57,318 bases of DNA from positions 1 through 57,318 of the forward strand of contig PJMF01000032.1 in assembly GCA_003173865.1 (NCBI GenBank), read 5' to 3'. Positions 8,207 to 16,101 of this stretch are shown piece by piece. Below the pieces are notes generated by a model. That model made no database searches, was not told where the DNA came from, and was given only the letters and a program-made list of their open reading frames with translations. Position numbers and translations under genes: made by a program. Numbering within the stretch: position 1 is the stretch's first letter; every line of letters starts with the position of its first letter. The DNA is from Minisyncoccota bacterium. Lineage in GTDB: Bacteria; Patescibacteriota; Microgenomatia; UBA1400; PJMF01.

Positions 8207-9266
8207 AATCTGCTGATGACTTTAATTTGGCCCAAATTAAAAAACCAAACACCAAAATCATGACTATGCCCATTGTAACGACCTTACCCAATGTATTCAA
8301 ATACAAAGAGAGCATGCCCATCAACAACGTCGTTGACCAATAAAAGATGGCGATACGTCGGCGTCCCCAGCCAAGCACATCCATTAGTTTATGATGCAAG
8401 TGACCGCGATCTCCCCATAATGGAGATTTTCCCGCAGCAAGACGTCGAAAAATCGTAAAAATGGCGTCTGCGGTGGGAATAGCTAAAACCATCACGGTGG
8501 TTGCAATTTTTGCGCCGGATAAGATTGAAAGAACTGCCAAAAAATAACCGGCTAAAGAACCGGCACCGTATCCAGCCATGATTTTTTGCGGATAAAAATT
8601 CCAAAATAAAAATCCAATAAAAGCGCCGGCCACGATGAATGCGAGCGTCGTTGTATTGAACTGCGTTGGATCATCGATAAATCGCTCAGCTAAAATACCT
8701 ACAAAAACTAACGCAATCGCCACGAACCCCGGCATTTGGCCATCAACTCCTTTTGACCAGTTCACGATGTTCATGTTCCACAAAATAAACACAACCGCCA
8801 GCGCATCTGCGAGCACCCACACTTGATGAGTTTCGCCATTCCATTGCAGGGTTAAACGCGGTTGATCCAAGTTAATAACTCCCGGATGAAATGGATTGGT
8901 GACATACGCAATTCCCACACCACTTCCTACCACGATCATGGCAGCAATCAAACCAGTGATCAAGCGAATGACTGGATGAATGTCCCAAATATCATCGACA
9001 AATCCAATGGCTGCTAGTAATCCCGCCCCAATGAGCACACCCACAGCATAGTGATCAAAGTGCAAGAAAAAAAGACTCGTAAGAAAAACTGCACCAAAAA
9101 TAACTACGCCTCCTCCACGAGGAACGGTTTGAGTATGAGTAACCTTGACGTGCTTTTGCTCGTGGGGATTTTCTAACCAGTGATGGCGCAGATAAAGACG
9201 AATGACGAAAGGCGTAATACCTGCGGCTAAAAACAAAGCAAAAAGAAATGGCGTAATGAATGACAT
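8196..9266 (-). CDS. MraY/WecA/TagO-like polyprenyl-phosphate sugar-1-phosphate transferase
   Basis: 356 residues with about ten membrane helices. Visible family motifs are the cytoplasmic acidic pair GFVDDIWD, NIVNWSKGVDGQMPG (the NxxN..DG motif) and the HLHHK motif in GDRGHLHHKLMD. The HLHHK form and lack of MurNAc-pentapeptide features favour the WecA/TagO group, which attaches a HexNAc-1-phosphate to undecaprenyl phosphate to begin a surface glycan. It probably starts chain synthesis for this locus. It follows the 118-aa membrane protein after three bases and overlaps the UbiA-like gene. Confidence 0.9.
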   Translation of the reverse strand: MSFITPFLFALFLAAGITPFVIRLYLRHHWLENPHEQKHVKVTHTQTVPRGGGVVIFGAVFLTSLFFLHFDHYAVGVLIGAGLLAAIGFVDDIWDIHPVIRLITGLIAAMIVVGSGVGIAYVTNPFHPGVINLDQPRLTLQWNGETHQVWVLADALAVVFILWNMNIVNWSKGVDGQMPGFVAIALVFVGILAERFIDDPTQFNTTTLAFIVAGAFIGFLFWNFYPQKIMAGYGAGSLAGYFLAVLSILSGAKIATTVMVLAIPTADAIFTIFRRLAAGKSPLWGDRGHLHHKLMDVLGWGRRRIAIFYWSTTLLMGMLSLYLNTLGKVVTMGIVMILVFGFLIWAKLKSSADYGK

Positions 9267-9269
9267 ATC

Positions 9270-9626
9270 TTAACTCACAATAAAAATGATTCTAAAAAAA
9301 GCAATCATGAGCAGCACTTGCATGAGCACAGTCATCCATGCAAAGAGTTGTTGAATGACTTTTTCATATTGCCGTAAGTAATGGAGAAGATACAGATGGA
9401 CGAAAGTAATCAGAAATGAAGTGACGGGAAAAACGAGAAGCCACTCTTTGGGAGCGAGATAATTCTCTGGTTGCGAGAGCGAGTAAAAAATTGGCACGAC
9501 TGGCTGCAAGATAACGTAAAAAATCAAAAATGATAAAAACACGACACACGTACACAAAAAGGAGAGTAAAAAAGGGGTTCGCAAAAAGCGAGGGATACTT
9601 TTCTGCCAATGTAAAAAGCGCTTCAT
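9270..9626 (-). CDS. small membrane protein heading the lipid-linked sugar operon (118 aa)
   Basis: Four predicted membrane helices (about 18-40, 48-70 with a polar break, 72-85 and 95-117) follow a basic N-terminus (MKRFLHWQKSIPRFLR). No family is recognised. On the minus strand the start codon follows TATAAT by nine bases and has no Shine-Dalgarno sequence, so a leaderless or very short-leader transcript is likely. It lies three bases upstream of the WecA-like gene and so may be an accessory subunit of that pathway; this is inference from position only. Confidence 0.65.
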   Translation of the reverse strand: MKRFLHWQKSIPRFLRTPFLLSFLCTCVVFLSFLIFYVILQPVVPIFYSLSQPENYLAPKEWLLVFPVTSFLITFVHLYLLHYLRQYEKVIQQLFAWMTVLMQVLLMIAFFRIIFIVS

Positions 9627-9653
9627 TAAGGGATAATTATAACGATAAACTTC
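9627..9653. promoter_or_regulatory. compact divergent promoter region
   Basis: The 27 bp between two divergent start codons contains ATAATTATAA. Read on the minus strand it gives TATAAT nine bases before the ATG at 9626. On the plus strand it gives TATAAC ten bases before the ATG at 9654. Both -10 boxes share bases, so the two transcripts would compete for one RNA polymerase position. No Shine-Dalgarno sequence fits in the spacer. Confidence 0.55.
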
Positions 9654-11135
9654 ATGAGTAGCAAACTAACTTCCTTTTATCGTTACTTTCTTCTCTTGCT
9701 CTGCATGTGTGTGTTTTTGGGCTTGAGTTATCACCTGGGACGTCCCAATCTGTGGCGCGATGAGTCTTTTACGGTCAATGTCGCAAAACAATCATTTGGT
9801 CGCATTACCCAAGTCAATACACAAGACTTTAATCCTCCCCTACACATGTACTTACTCCACGTATGGATGATGATTTTTGGTGACAGTGAAGTGGCAGTCA
9901 GAATGCCATCTGTTCTTTTTCACTTACTAACGATCGTCTTGAGTTTCTGGCTCGGCAAAGCAGTATTTAAAAAATTGCCGTATCAACTTTTATTCACCGG
10001 ATTTGTGGCGACGACGCCGTTATTACTTTACTACGCTACCGAAGCGAGGCAGTATAGTATGTTGGTCGCCTTTACGACTGGCGCACTTCTTTGCAGTGTC
10101 CATTTGCTTCGGAAGTTTTCTTTTCCATGGGCGCTGGGTTTTATTCTTTTTGCAGTGCTGGGATTGTACACGCATACGATTTTCGTCTTAATTCTCGCAA
10201 GTCTTTTTTTCTGGCAACTGGGAGTAGTTGTTCGGCGAAAACACTTGACGTTTCAAACGGTTATCCAGTTTTTTGGTATGTATGCCGTGATTGGCTTTTT
10301 GTTTGCGCCGTGGCTGTTTGAGTTAGTTGGACAACTGACCCATCGAGTGAACGAGGGTACGTGGCTGCAGTTTCATCCAGTTGAGGATGTTGCCCAAAGT
10401 GTGAAACAGTTTTTTGTAAGTGACCGCATTGATCCAAATTTAACCCCTTTCACGCAACCAATTGCGAAGTATGTGTACTTAGTGGGATTAGGAATGACTC
10501 TCATCGGAATTGTATGCACTAAACTCAAGTCGCGAGAAGAGTTATTCTGGCCGATTTTGTTAGGTTTATTTTTGCTAAGTGTGATTGTTATTTCGTTTAA
10601 GACACCCCTCTACTATATTCGTTACTTAATTTTTGTCTTACCTGTCATTGGTATTCTTTTTACAAAAGGAGTGGAAGCATGTAATGAAAAGACACAACAC
10701 AAACTGTGTGACATATTGATTGTCATTGTGGGTTTGTTTTTATGGGGAAATCTTTATCTTTTTGTTGGCAATATTTTGCAAAATCCAAATTTAAAATCAA
10801 ATTATGTTGACGAAATGCGTTACATTAATGCGCACTGGAAACAGGGTGACTTGATTTTGCATTCACACGCTTATACCTTGCATAGCTTTATCTATTACTC
10901 AAATCATCCAGGAGTACTTTATGATCCGCCGCACAAGTTGCCAGAATACGAAGGTATTGCGGCGTTATCTCCTCGAGATTACTTTCATGGAAACTTAATG
11001 GACTATAGACGTATTTGGGTACCATATCACTGGGCAGATAACGACTTCGATCAAGTGCTCATCAACCGTCATTTTCGCAAAATCCAACAAACGAGTTTTG
11101 CTGGTGATGTAAGTTTAGATTTGTGGGTCCAGTGA
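9654..11135 (+). CDS. ArnT/PMT_2-like membrane glycosyltransferase (GT-C fold)
   Basis: 493 residues with about ten to twelve membrane helices. The first periplasmic loop has NLWRDESFTVNVA, where the acidic pair marks GT39/GT83-type enzymes, and it is followed by QDFNPPLHMYLLHVW, the conserved proline-histidine region. EVAVRMPSVL and YYATEARQYSML are also typical. The C-terminal 100 residues form a soluble outer domain. It would transfer a sugar from a polyprenyl-phosphate donor to an extracytoplasmic acceptor. The start follows a shared divergent promoter. It converges on the GT2 gene at 11138 with two bases between stops. Confidence 0.88.
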   Translation: MSSKLTSFYRYFLLLLCMCVFLGLSYHLGRPNLWRDESFTVNVAKQSFGRITQVNTQDFNPPLHMYLLHVWMMIFGDSEVAVRMPSVLFHLLTIVLSFWLGKAVFKKLPYQLLFTGFVATTPLLLYYATEARQYSMLVAFTTGALLCSVHLLRKFSFPWALGFILFAVLGLYTHTIFVLILASLFFWQLGVVVRRKHLTFQTVIQFFGMYAVIGFLFAPWLFELVGQLTHRVNEGTWLQFHPVEDVAQSVKQFFVSDRIDPNLTPFTQPIAKYVYLVGLGMTLIGIVCTKLKSREELFWPILLGLFLLSVIVISFKTPLYYIRYLIFVLPVIGILFTKGVEACNEKTQHKLCDILIVIVGLFLWGNLYLFVGNILQNPNLKSNYVDEMRYINAHWKQGDLILHSHAYTLHSFIYYSNHPGVLYDPPHKLPEYEGIAALSPRDYFHGNLMDYRRIWVPYHWADNDFDQVLINRHFRKIQQTSFAGDVSLDLWVQ

Positions 11136-11137
11136 GT

Positions 11138-12634
11138 TCAGACTTTCTCAGTCACTTTATACTCAATATACTTTCCCAACATCAACCGTGTGTGGGCATC
11201 AATGCCCGGTAATGCAGAAAAGAAAAATCCAATAATTGGCAGTAACAAAAACTCCAAGGGTTGGAAAATATACGAAAAAATGTTTCGACGATGTGGACGG
11301 GGGGGACGATTAATCGCATCGATAATGAAAATGACCACCATCGAAATGAGTGAGAGCGTGAGTAAAATGGACGTCGTTTGAGGTAAAGTTTTTCCAATTG
11401 TTGTGCGGCCAAATTGTGAGTTTAAAAGCGGCGGTAAAATGGCAGAAGTTGTAATCGCGAACCAGTTCACAGGCCATAAAAAATGATCTTCGATAGTCTT
11501 GAAAACGCGAATGGTTTTGTCCCAAAAAGGTACGCCTTCGGCCAAGATGTATTGTTTAATAATGTATGCATCGTCACTTGCACCCCATGCCCAGCGTTGG
11601 AGTTGTTGATATTGATTATGCATCGAACCAAAAAAACTTTTTGCCTCAGGAGCATCCGCGTAAATTGGTAAGAAAATTGGTTCCACTTCAAAGTCTCCTT
11701 TTTTGGCAAAGTATGACTTAAAAAATAAGCGGTAATCTTCTGGAATTACATCTGTATCCCAGTACCCAATTTCGTCGACGTGTTTAAGTGAAGTTGAGTA
11801 CGTAGAGAAATTCACTAAACGATCTTTGCGCATTAAAATATAAATTTGTGTCACTGAAAAAACCGAAGCGAGTACACGAATTGGGGGAGGAACTTTCCAA
11901 ATGTTGTTATAAAACACAATCCCGCCTTGCCAAATTGTGTTGTACGGTTTTGCAATTGACAGAAATGACTCTGTTAAAGCCGCGAAGTAGTGATGATGAA
12001 ATAATGCATCGGCGTCTTCACTCGTAATTGTCACTGATTCAATTGGAAGTCCTTTTTCATCGATCAACAGTTTTTTTGCTTGTTTGGCTCCCCAACTGGT
12101 GTTTGACGATTTGCCTTTTACTTCACCGTGAATATCGGGATGAAGGGTTGTCCAGAGATCACCAAAGATGCCGGCAAACTCTGTTTTGAGTTGAGTAGAT
12201 TTTTCGAGAGCAGCTTCACCCTCGCGCTCTTCAAACGACAACATAATATGTAAGTTACTCAACGGGTACGATTGTTTGGTCAATGAAGTCAGTGTGCGTT
12301 GTAAAGTAGAAAGAGGTTCTTGATATGTCGGAATTACAATAATGTGGTGAAGCGAGTCCCACTTTTGTGGAAAGTCTTTCTTGATATCAGCAACCCAGTC
12401 AAACTTCATGGAAGCTTTAATTTTAAAGTGAGCAACTGTTGAGAGAACCGCGATGGAGAGTGAGCGATAAAGCCAATACACAGCAAATGTAATGACGTAG
12501 TAGGCCACAAGTTCAGGAAAGAGAAATGAGCCCCAAAAAGGAAATAAAATCAGCGACCACGACACAAATCCAGGGAGGATTTCTAAAAAGCGTTGCGTTT
12601 TGACCGGATGCCGACGGATGTAGGTTCTAATCAT
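11138..12634 (-). CDS. processive-type membrane glycosyltransferase family 2
   Basis: 498 residues. Two N-terminal membrane helices (about 20-60) precede a cytoplasmic GT-A domain beginning HHIIVIPTYQEP. The nucleotide-sugar/metal motif is in TITSEDADALF, a later acidic motif in DTDVIPEDYRLFF, and the acceptor motif QLQRWAWG matches the Q(Q/R)xRW signature of cellulose and hyaluronan synthase-like enzymes. Two or three membrane helices close the protein. It probably extends a polysaccharide and exports or hands it on. TAAAAT at 12641-12646 lies exactly six bases before the ATG, suggesting leaderless transcription that begins at the end of the tatD-like gene. Confidence 0.88.
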   Translation of the reverse strand: MIRTYIRRHPVKTQRFLEILPGFVSWSLILFPFWGSFLFPELVAYYVITFAVYWLYRSLSIAVLSTVAHFKIKASMKFDWVADIKKDFPQKWDSLHHIIVIPTYQEPLSTLQRTLTSLTKQSYPLSNLHIMLSFEEREGEAALEKSTQLKTEFAGIFGDLWTTLHPDIHGEVKGKSSNTSWGAKQAKKLLIDEKGLPIESVTITSEDADALFHHHYFAALTESFLSIAKPYNTIWQGGIVFYNNIWKVPPPIRVLASVFSVTQIYILMRKDRLVNFSTYSTSLKHVDEIGYWDTDVIPEDYRLFFKSYFAKKGDFEVEPIFLPIYADAPEAKSFFGSMHNQYQQLQRWAWGASDDAYIIKQYILAEGVPFWDKTIRVFKTIEDHFLWPVNWFAITTSAILPPLLNSQFGRTTIGKTLPQTTSILLTLSLISMVVIFIIDAINRPPRPHRRNIFSYIFQPLEFLLLPIIGFFFSALPGIDAHTRLMLGKYIEYKVTEKV

Positions 12635-12640
12635 GGCAGA

Positions 12641-12646
12641 ATTTTA
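12641..12646 (-). promoter_or_regulatory. -10 box (TAAAAT) for a leaderless GT2 transcript
   Basis: On the minus strand TAAAAT is followed by TCTGCC and then the ATG at 12634. The six-base spacing puts the expected transcription start at or next to the start codon. An overlapping TATAAT lies five bases further upstream. Confidence 0.5.
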
Positions 12647-13453
12647 TTATATCAGCTTAAAAAGCGAAGAAGCATTGAGTGCGAGTTGTTCACTTTCAAT
12701 CGAAAGTTCCTTTTGTAAAAACGCAGCAGTTTGCGAGATCATCCACGGTTCACATACTTGGCCCCGATATTGAGTGGGTGGAAGGTAGGGAGCATCGGTC
12801 TCGAGTAAAAGATGATCGAATGAAGTTGCTCGTACTAAATTGCGGATTGCTTCGGCGCTTTTATATGTGACGTTTCCAGCGACGCCGACGTAGGCGCCCC
12901 TATGAAGCGCTTCTTTAAGGTAAGCAATTGGTCCAAAAACGCAGTGCAATACAAAAGTGCCAGAAAATTTTTCTTCTTTAAGTATGCCGAGGATATCCCA
13001 ATATGCTTGTTCGGATTTGTCGCGGACATGAAGAATGAGGATTTTTTGAAATTTCTTTGCCAAAGAAATTTGCATACGCAAGCCACTTTTTTGCAATTCG
13101 ATAATTTCGTTGCGCCGCGAAGTATTTTCTAAATGAAAGTAATCCAAACCTGCTTCGCCGATGGCAACTATTTTGGGTTGAGACATCAGTGATTCTAATT
13201 GGCTGTACTGCTCAGTAATATCAGTGAGTGAACCTTCTTCTATCGCATCTTGGTAAACATGTGGATGAATGCCAATTGTGCAAAAAAGATTTTTTTCTTG
13301 TTGCGCAATATGAATGGCTAATTGGCTCGTCTCAACACTTGTTCCAACGACGATCGATTTCTTTACACCAAACTCTTGTGCCTTTTTCCAGTGTGATTGC
13401 CAATTTTCGGAAAGTGGCGGTAGATTGTAGTGACAGTGAGTGTCGATGATCAT
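12647..13453 (-). CDS. TatD-family metal-dependent DNase/hydrolase
   Basis: 268 residues forming the expected TIM-barrel amidohydrolase. Metal ligands are visible: H6 and H8 in DTHCHYN, the glutamate in GEAGLDY, histidines in LILHVRD and FVLHCVFG, and the aspartate in LLETDAPYLPP. The substrate in related proteins is DNA 3' ends, with roles in repair and DNA degradation. It starts seven bases after the metG stop, a pairing seen in many bacteria, so the two are probably co-transcribed. The C-terminus ends NASSLFKL, close to the family's usual NA..LF ending. Confidence 0.93.
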   Translation of the reverse strand: MIIDTHCHYNLPPLSENWQSHWKKAQEFGVKKSIVVGTSVETSQLAIHIAQQEKNLFCTIGIHPHVYQDAIEEGSLTDITEQYSQLESLMSQPKIVAIGEAGLDYFHLENTSRRNEIIELQKSGLRMQISLAKKFQKILILHVRDKSEQAYWDILGILKEEKFSGTFVLHCVFGPIAYLKEALHRGAYVGVAGNVTYKSAEAIRNLVRATSFDHLLLETDAPYLPPTQYRGQVCEPWMISQTAAFLQKELSIESEQLALNASSLFKLI

Positions 13454-13460
13454 GATTACT

Positions 13461-14903
13461 TCATTCGGGCAATCTGGGAAATAAAGGCTGCATCGAGGTA
13501 ATTTTAGGTTCTGAAAAATGTTTCAAAATATGTGCCGCTGTCTGTGGCATAAATGGTTGAAGTAGCCATGCAATTTCCGTAATTTTTTCTACCGCCGACT
13601 GTAAAATTGAGATCTGCGCTTCACCAATTTTTTGCCATGGTTTTTGATCACTCAGATACTGGTCAGCATCGGATATCGCTTGTGTCACTTGTCGTAGCGC
13701 GGTACTCAAATTAAAGTTATTCATTTTTTTCGTAAATGCACTGGGAAAACTTCTTCCCTTAGCAGGAGAAAAAGAAACATCAGTATTTGCTTGCAGCTTT
13801 TCGCACATCTTTGCGACGCGTGAACATAAATTTCCTAAACCGTTACTGAGATCAGCTGTGTACTGCGCATCTAAGCGTTTCTTACTCACATCCATGTCTT
13901 CGCCGAAACTACCGAGTCCTACCAGTAAGTAGCGTGTAGCATCAATTCCATATCGATCAACCAATTCCTTAGGGCTAATTACATTTCCCAAACTTTTGCT
14001 CATTTTTTGACCGTCGACGCTAATAAAACCGTTAATCAAAATTTGTTTAGAGTTTGGCAAACCTGCAGAAAACAGCATCGCTTGCCACATTGCAGACTGC
14101 TGACGCAGGTTATCTTTGCCGGCAAGTTGGATGACTGGCCAAAATTTCTCAAAGTTTTCAATATCATTTGGCCAGCCAAGTGTTGAAATATAATTGACGA
14201 GTGCGTCAAACCAGACGTACATCACATGGTCAGGGTCATGTGGGACAGCAACGCCCCAAGGCATTTTGCTCTTGAGACGAGAAATACTAAAATCTTCTAA
14301 ACCGTTTTGCACAAAACTTTGAATTTCTTTGAGTTTGGTTGGAGGTTTTACAAAATCAGGGTTATCTTTATATAACTTAAGCAATTGATCTTGAAATGCT
14401 GAAAACTTGAAGAAATAATTTTCTTCGTCAATGAGTTCAATTTCAAGATTTGGATGGAGTGGACATTTGCCATTGACTAAATCAGACTCGGTTTTTTCGA
14501 GTTCACAACCGACGCAGTACTTTACTTGATAATTTTTTTTATAAATATGGCCGTTTTGCAAACAACGATTCCAAAACTCTTGAGCAGCTGCCTTATGTTT
14601 AGGATCAGTGGTGCGGATAAAGTGATCGTAACTGAGATTGAGAAGGGACTTGAGTTCCGAAAACTTGGCAGCATATTCATCGCAATACGCTTGTGGATCA
14701 ACGCCTTTTTCCAAAGCTTTGCGATAAATTTTTAAACCATGCTCATCTGTGCCAGTATTAAATATGACTTCCTTTTTCATGAGTCGCTGGTAACGAGCGA
14801 TCACGTCGGCCTCGACAATTTCGAGTGCAAAGCCAATATGAGGTTCGGCGTTCACGTATGGTAAAGTGGTGGTGATGTAGAAGGTGTTTTGAGATTTGGG
14901 CAC
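13461..14903 (-). CDS. metG: methionine--tRNA ligase
   Basis: Class I aminoacyl-tRNA synthetase of 480 residues, without the extra C-terminal tRNA-binding domain of longer forms. The ATP-site signature reads HIGF at 22-25 instead of HIGH, within PYVNAEPHIGFALE. KMSKS is intact at 300-304. The zinc knuckle has CVGC followed by CPLHP. FNTGTDEHG and YVWFDALVNY are the usual methionine-pocket blocks. The start is GTG, with TATAAT (14910-14915) exactly six bases upstream and no Shine-Dalgarno sequence, so the mRNA should be leaderless. It is followed by the tatD-like gene after seven bases. Confidence 0.96.
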   Translation of the reverse strand: MPKSQNTFYITTTLPYVNAEPHIGFALEIVEADVIARYQRLMKKEVIFNTGTDEHGLKIYRKALEKGVDPQAYCDEYAAKFSELKSLLNLSYDHFIRTTDPKHKAAAQEFWNRCLQNGHIYKKNYQVKYCVGCELEKTESDLVNGKCPLHPNLEIELIDEENYFFKFSAFQDQLLKLYKDNPDFVKPPTKLKEIQSFVQNGLEDFSISRLKSKMPWGVAVPHDPDHVMYVWFDALVNYISTLGWPNDIENFEKFWPVIQLAGKDNLRQQSAMWQAMLFSAGLPNSKQILINGFISVDGQKMSKSLGNVISPKELVDRYGIDATRYLLVGLGSFGEDMDVSKKRLDAQYTADLSNGLGNLCSRVAKMCEKLQANTDVSFSPAKGRSFPSAFTKKMNNFNLSTALRQVTQAISDADQYLSDQKPWQKIGEAQISILQSAVEKITEIAWLLQPFMPQTAAHILKHFSEPKITSMQPLFPRLPE

Positions 14904-14909
14904 AGGGAG

Positions 14910-14915
14910 ATTATA
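14910..14915 (-). promoter_or_regulatory. -10 box (TATAAT) for leaderless metG
   Basis: A perfect TATAAT on the minus strand is followed by CTCCCT and the GTG start codon. The six-base spacing matches the other candidate leaderless genes in the window and supports the GTG start. Confidence 0.6.
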
Positions 14916-14936
14916 ACAGCTAAGAAAATACTTATA

Positions 14937-15728
14937 TTATATTCTCTTTAGAATGACTACTTTTCTGTTTATTTGACCAGGGTACCAATCGAGTTTACTC
15001 TCTTCTTGGCTAGGTGACCAATTTTTTTCTTCAATAATCGTAAATTTTCCCTGAACAGCGTGTTTTACATCTTCTTCTGAAATCTTGAAAAAAGGTGGGC
15101 CAAATCTAACTGGCACACCACTATCCGCTATCGCAGACAACTGTAAGATATCGTGAAGATACTGAGCAAAATTATCAATTTTAACTGCAGACATAGCACC
15201 ATAAGCATATTTATAGTACTCGCTTTTTGATCGGGGATTGTAAGTTACTACACATAAACCATCATGTTTGACCACGCGATGCAGTTCATTAAAAAAACGT
15301 TCTAAATTTGGGAAATGCATGATTGCATCTTTACAATGGACAAAATCCACACTCCCATTAGCGTAAGGCATTTGATCTGCAGAATGCAGAATGGGTAACA
15401 TTTTATGTGGTTGTTCCGTGACAGAATGAAGTGCTGCAGCACTAATGTCGTTGACAAGTATTTTTGCTGAAGGAAGATTATCTAGTATATATTTCGAAGT
15501 TTCACCACGGCCTGCTGCAATATCTAAAATAATGGGTGACTCACTATCGCGCGATTGTATTTCTGAGATAAAAGATTTAAGGACTTGATCAATATAACTC
15601 TGAGGTAATGGGACAGATAATTCGTGTTTAGTTGTCGTTCCTTTATAGTCGTACATATCTGCTACTGAAACAGGAAAATTTTGTTTATTGATATTGGTCA
15701 AAGATTGTTCTCTCACATCTTTTTGCAT
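14937..15728 (-). CDS. class I SAM-dependent methyltransferase
   Basis: 263 residues. Motif I is ILDIAAGRGETSKYIL at about 66-80, followed by ILVNDISAAAL (motif II, acidic residue binding the SAM ribose), MPYANGSVDFVHCKDAIMHF (motifs III-IV) and LHRVVKHDGLCVVTY (motif V), the UbiE/Methyltransf_11 order. The substrate cannot be read from the sequence. TAAAAT at 15735-15740 stands six bases before the ATG, so it is probably transcribed separately as a leaderless mRNA. The gap to metG is 33 bases. A gene-free stretch of about 370 bases lies upstream. Confidence 0.87.
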   Translation of the reverse strand: MQKDVREQSLTNINKQNFPVSVADMYDYKGTTTKHELSVPLPQSYIDQVLKSFISEIQSRDSESPIILDIAAGRGETSKYILDNLPSAKILVNDISAAALHSVTEQPHKMLPILHSADQMPYANGSVDFVHCKDAIMHFPNLERFFNELHRVVKHDGLCVVTYNPRSKSEYYKYAYGAMSAVKIDNFAQYLHDILQLSAIADSGVPVRFGPPFFKISEEDVKHAVQGKFTIIEEKNWSPSQEESKLDWYPGQINRKVVILKRI

Positions 15729-15871
15729 ACGCTCATTTTACTTAATTTTTTGAAAATTGAAGCGGTCAATAAGTTTGCTGTACATTTAGCAGATATCCAC
15801 ATCCTCGAGTTGGCAAGTAGCTCTTTTGGGCCCTATATACATCCTGATTTCCAGCGAGTATACTCTCCGGT

Positions 15872-15901
15872 TGACAAATTTTGATCTACTTTGAGATACA
15901 A
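15872..15901 (+). promoter_or_regulatory. candidate sigma-70 promoter in the 15.74-16.10 kb gap
   Basis: A perfect -35 TTGACA (15872-15877) is followed after 18 bases by GATACA (15896-15901), a weak -10. A small perfect dyad, TGACA-GTTT-TGTCA (15918-15931), lies just downstream where the transcript would begin. The rest of the gap from 15741 to 15871 shows no ORF or repeat I can support. Confidence 0.4.
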
Positions 15902-15954
15902 CTTCTCTCTAGTCGATTGACAGTTTTGTCAGCTCATTAACAAGCGAAGATTCT

Positions 15955-16032
15955 TACTGGACAGAGAGTATGGCTCGAGAATAGGCCCAAAAAGGCATTA
16001 TCGCGTGTCATATTCTCTGTCCAGTATTTTTT
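15955..16032 (+). terminator. strong hairpin followed by a T-run (leader or sRNA terminator)
   Basis: TACTGGACAGAGAGTATG (15955-15972) pairs with CATATTCTCTGTCCAGTA (16009-16026) over 18 positions with one G-T pair. The 36-base loop holds a smaller GGCC/GGC hairpin. TTTTTT follows directly at 16027-16032, so the structure is oriented as a terminator for the plus strand. No plus-strand gene lies upstream within 4 kb. It must therefore end a short non-coding transcript or attenuate the gene at 16102. Confidence 0.65.
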
Positions 16033-16101
16033 ACTTCTTGAGGGAGGAGTAAAAAGTGTTGGTTGGGAAATCGTTGGAATGTAAGTTAAAGGCAAAAAAT
16101 C

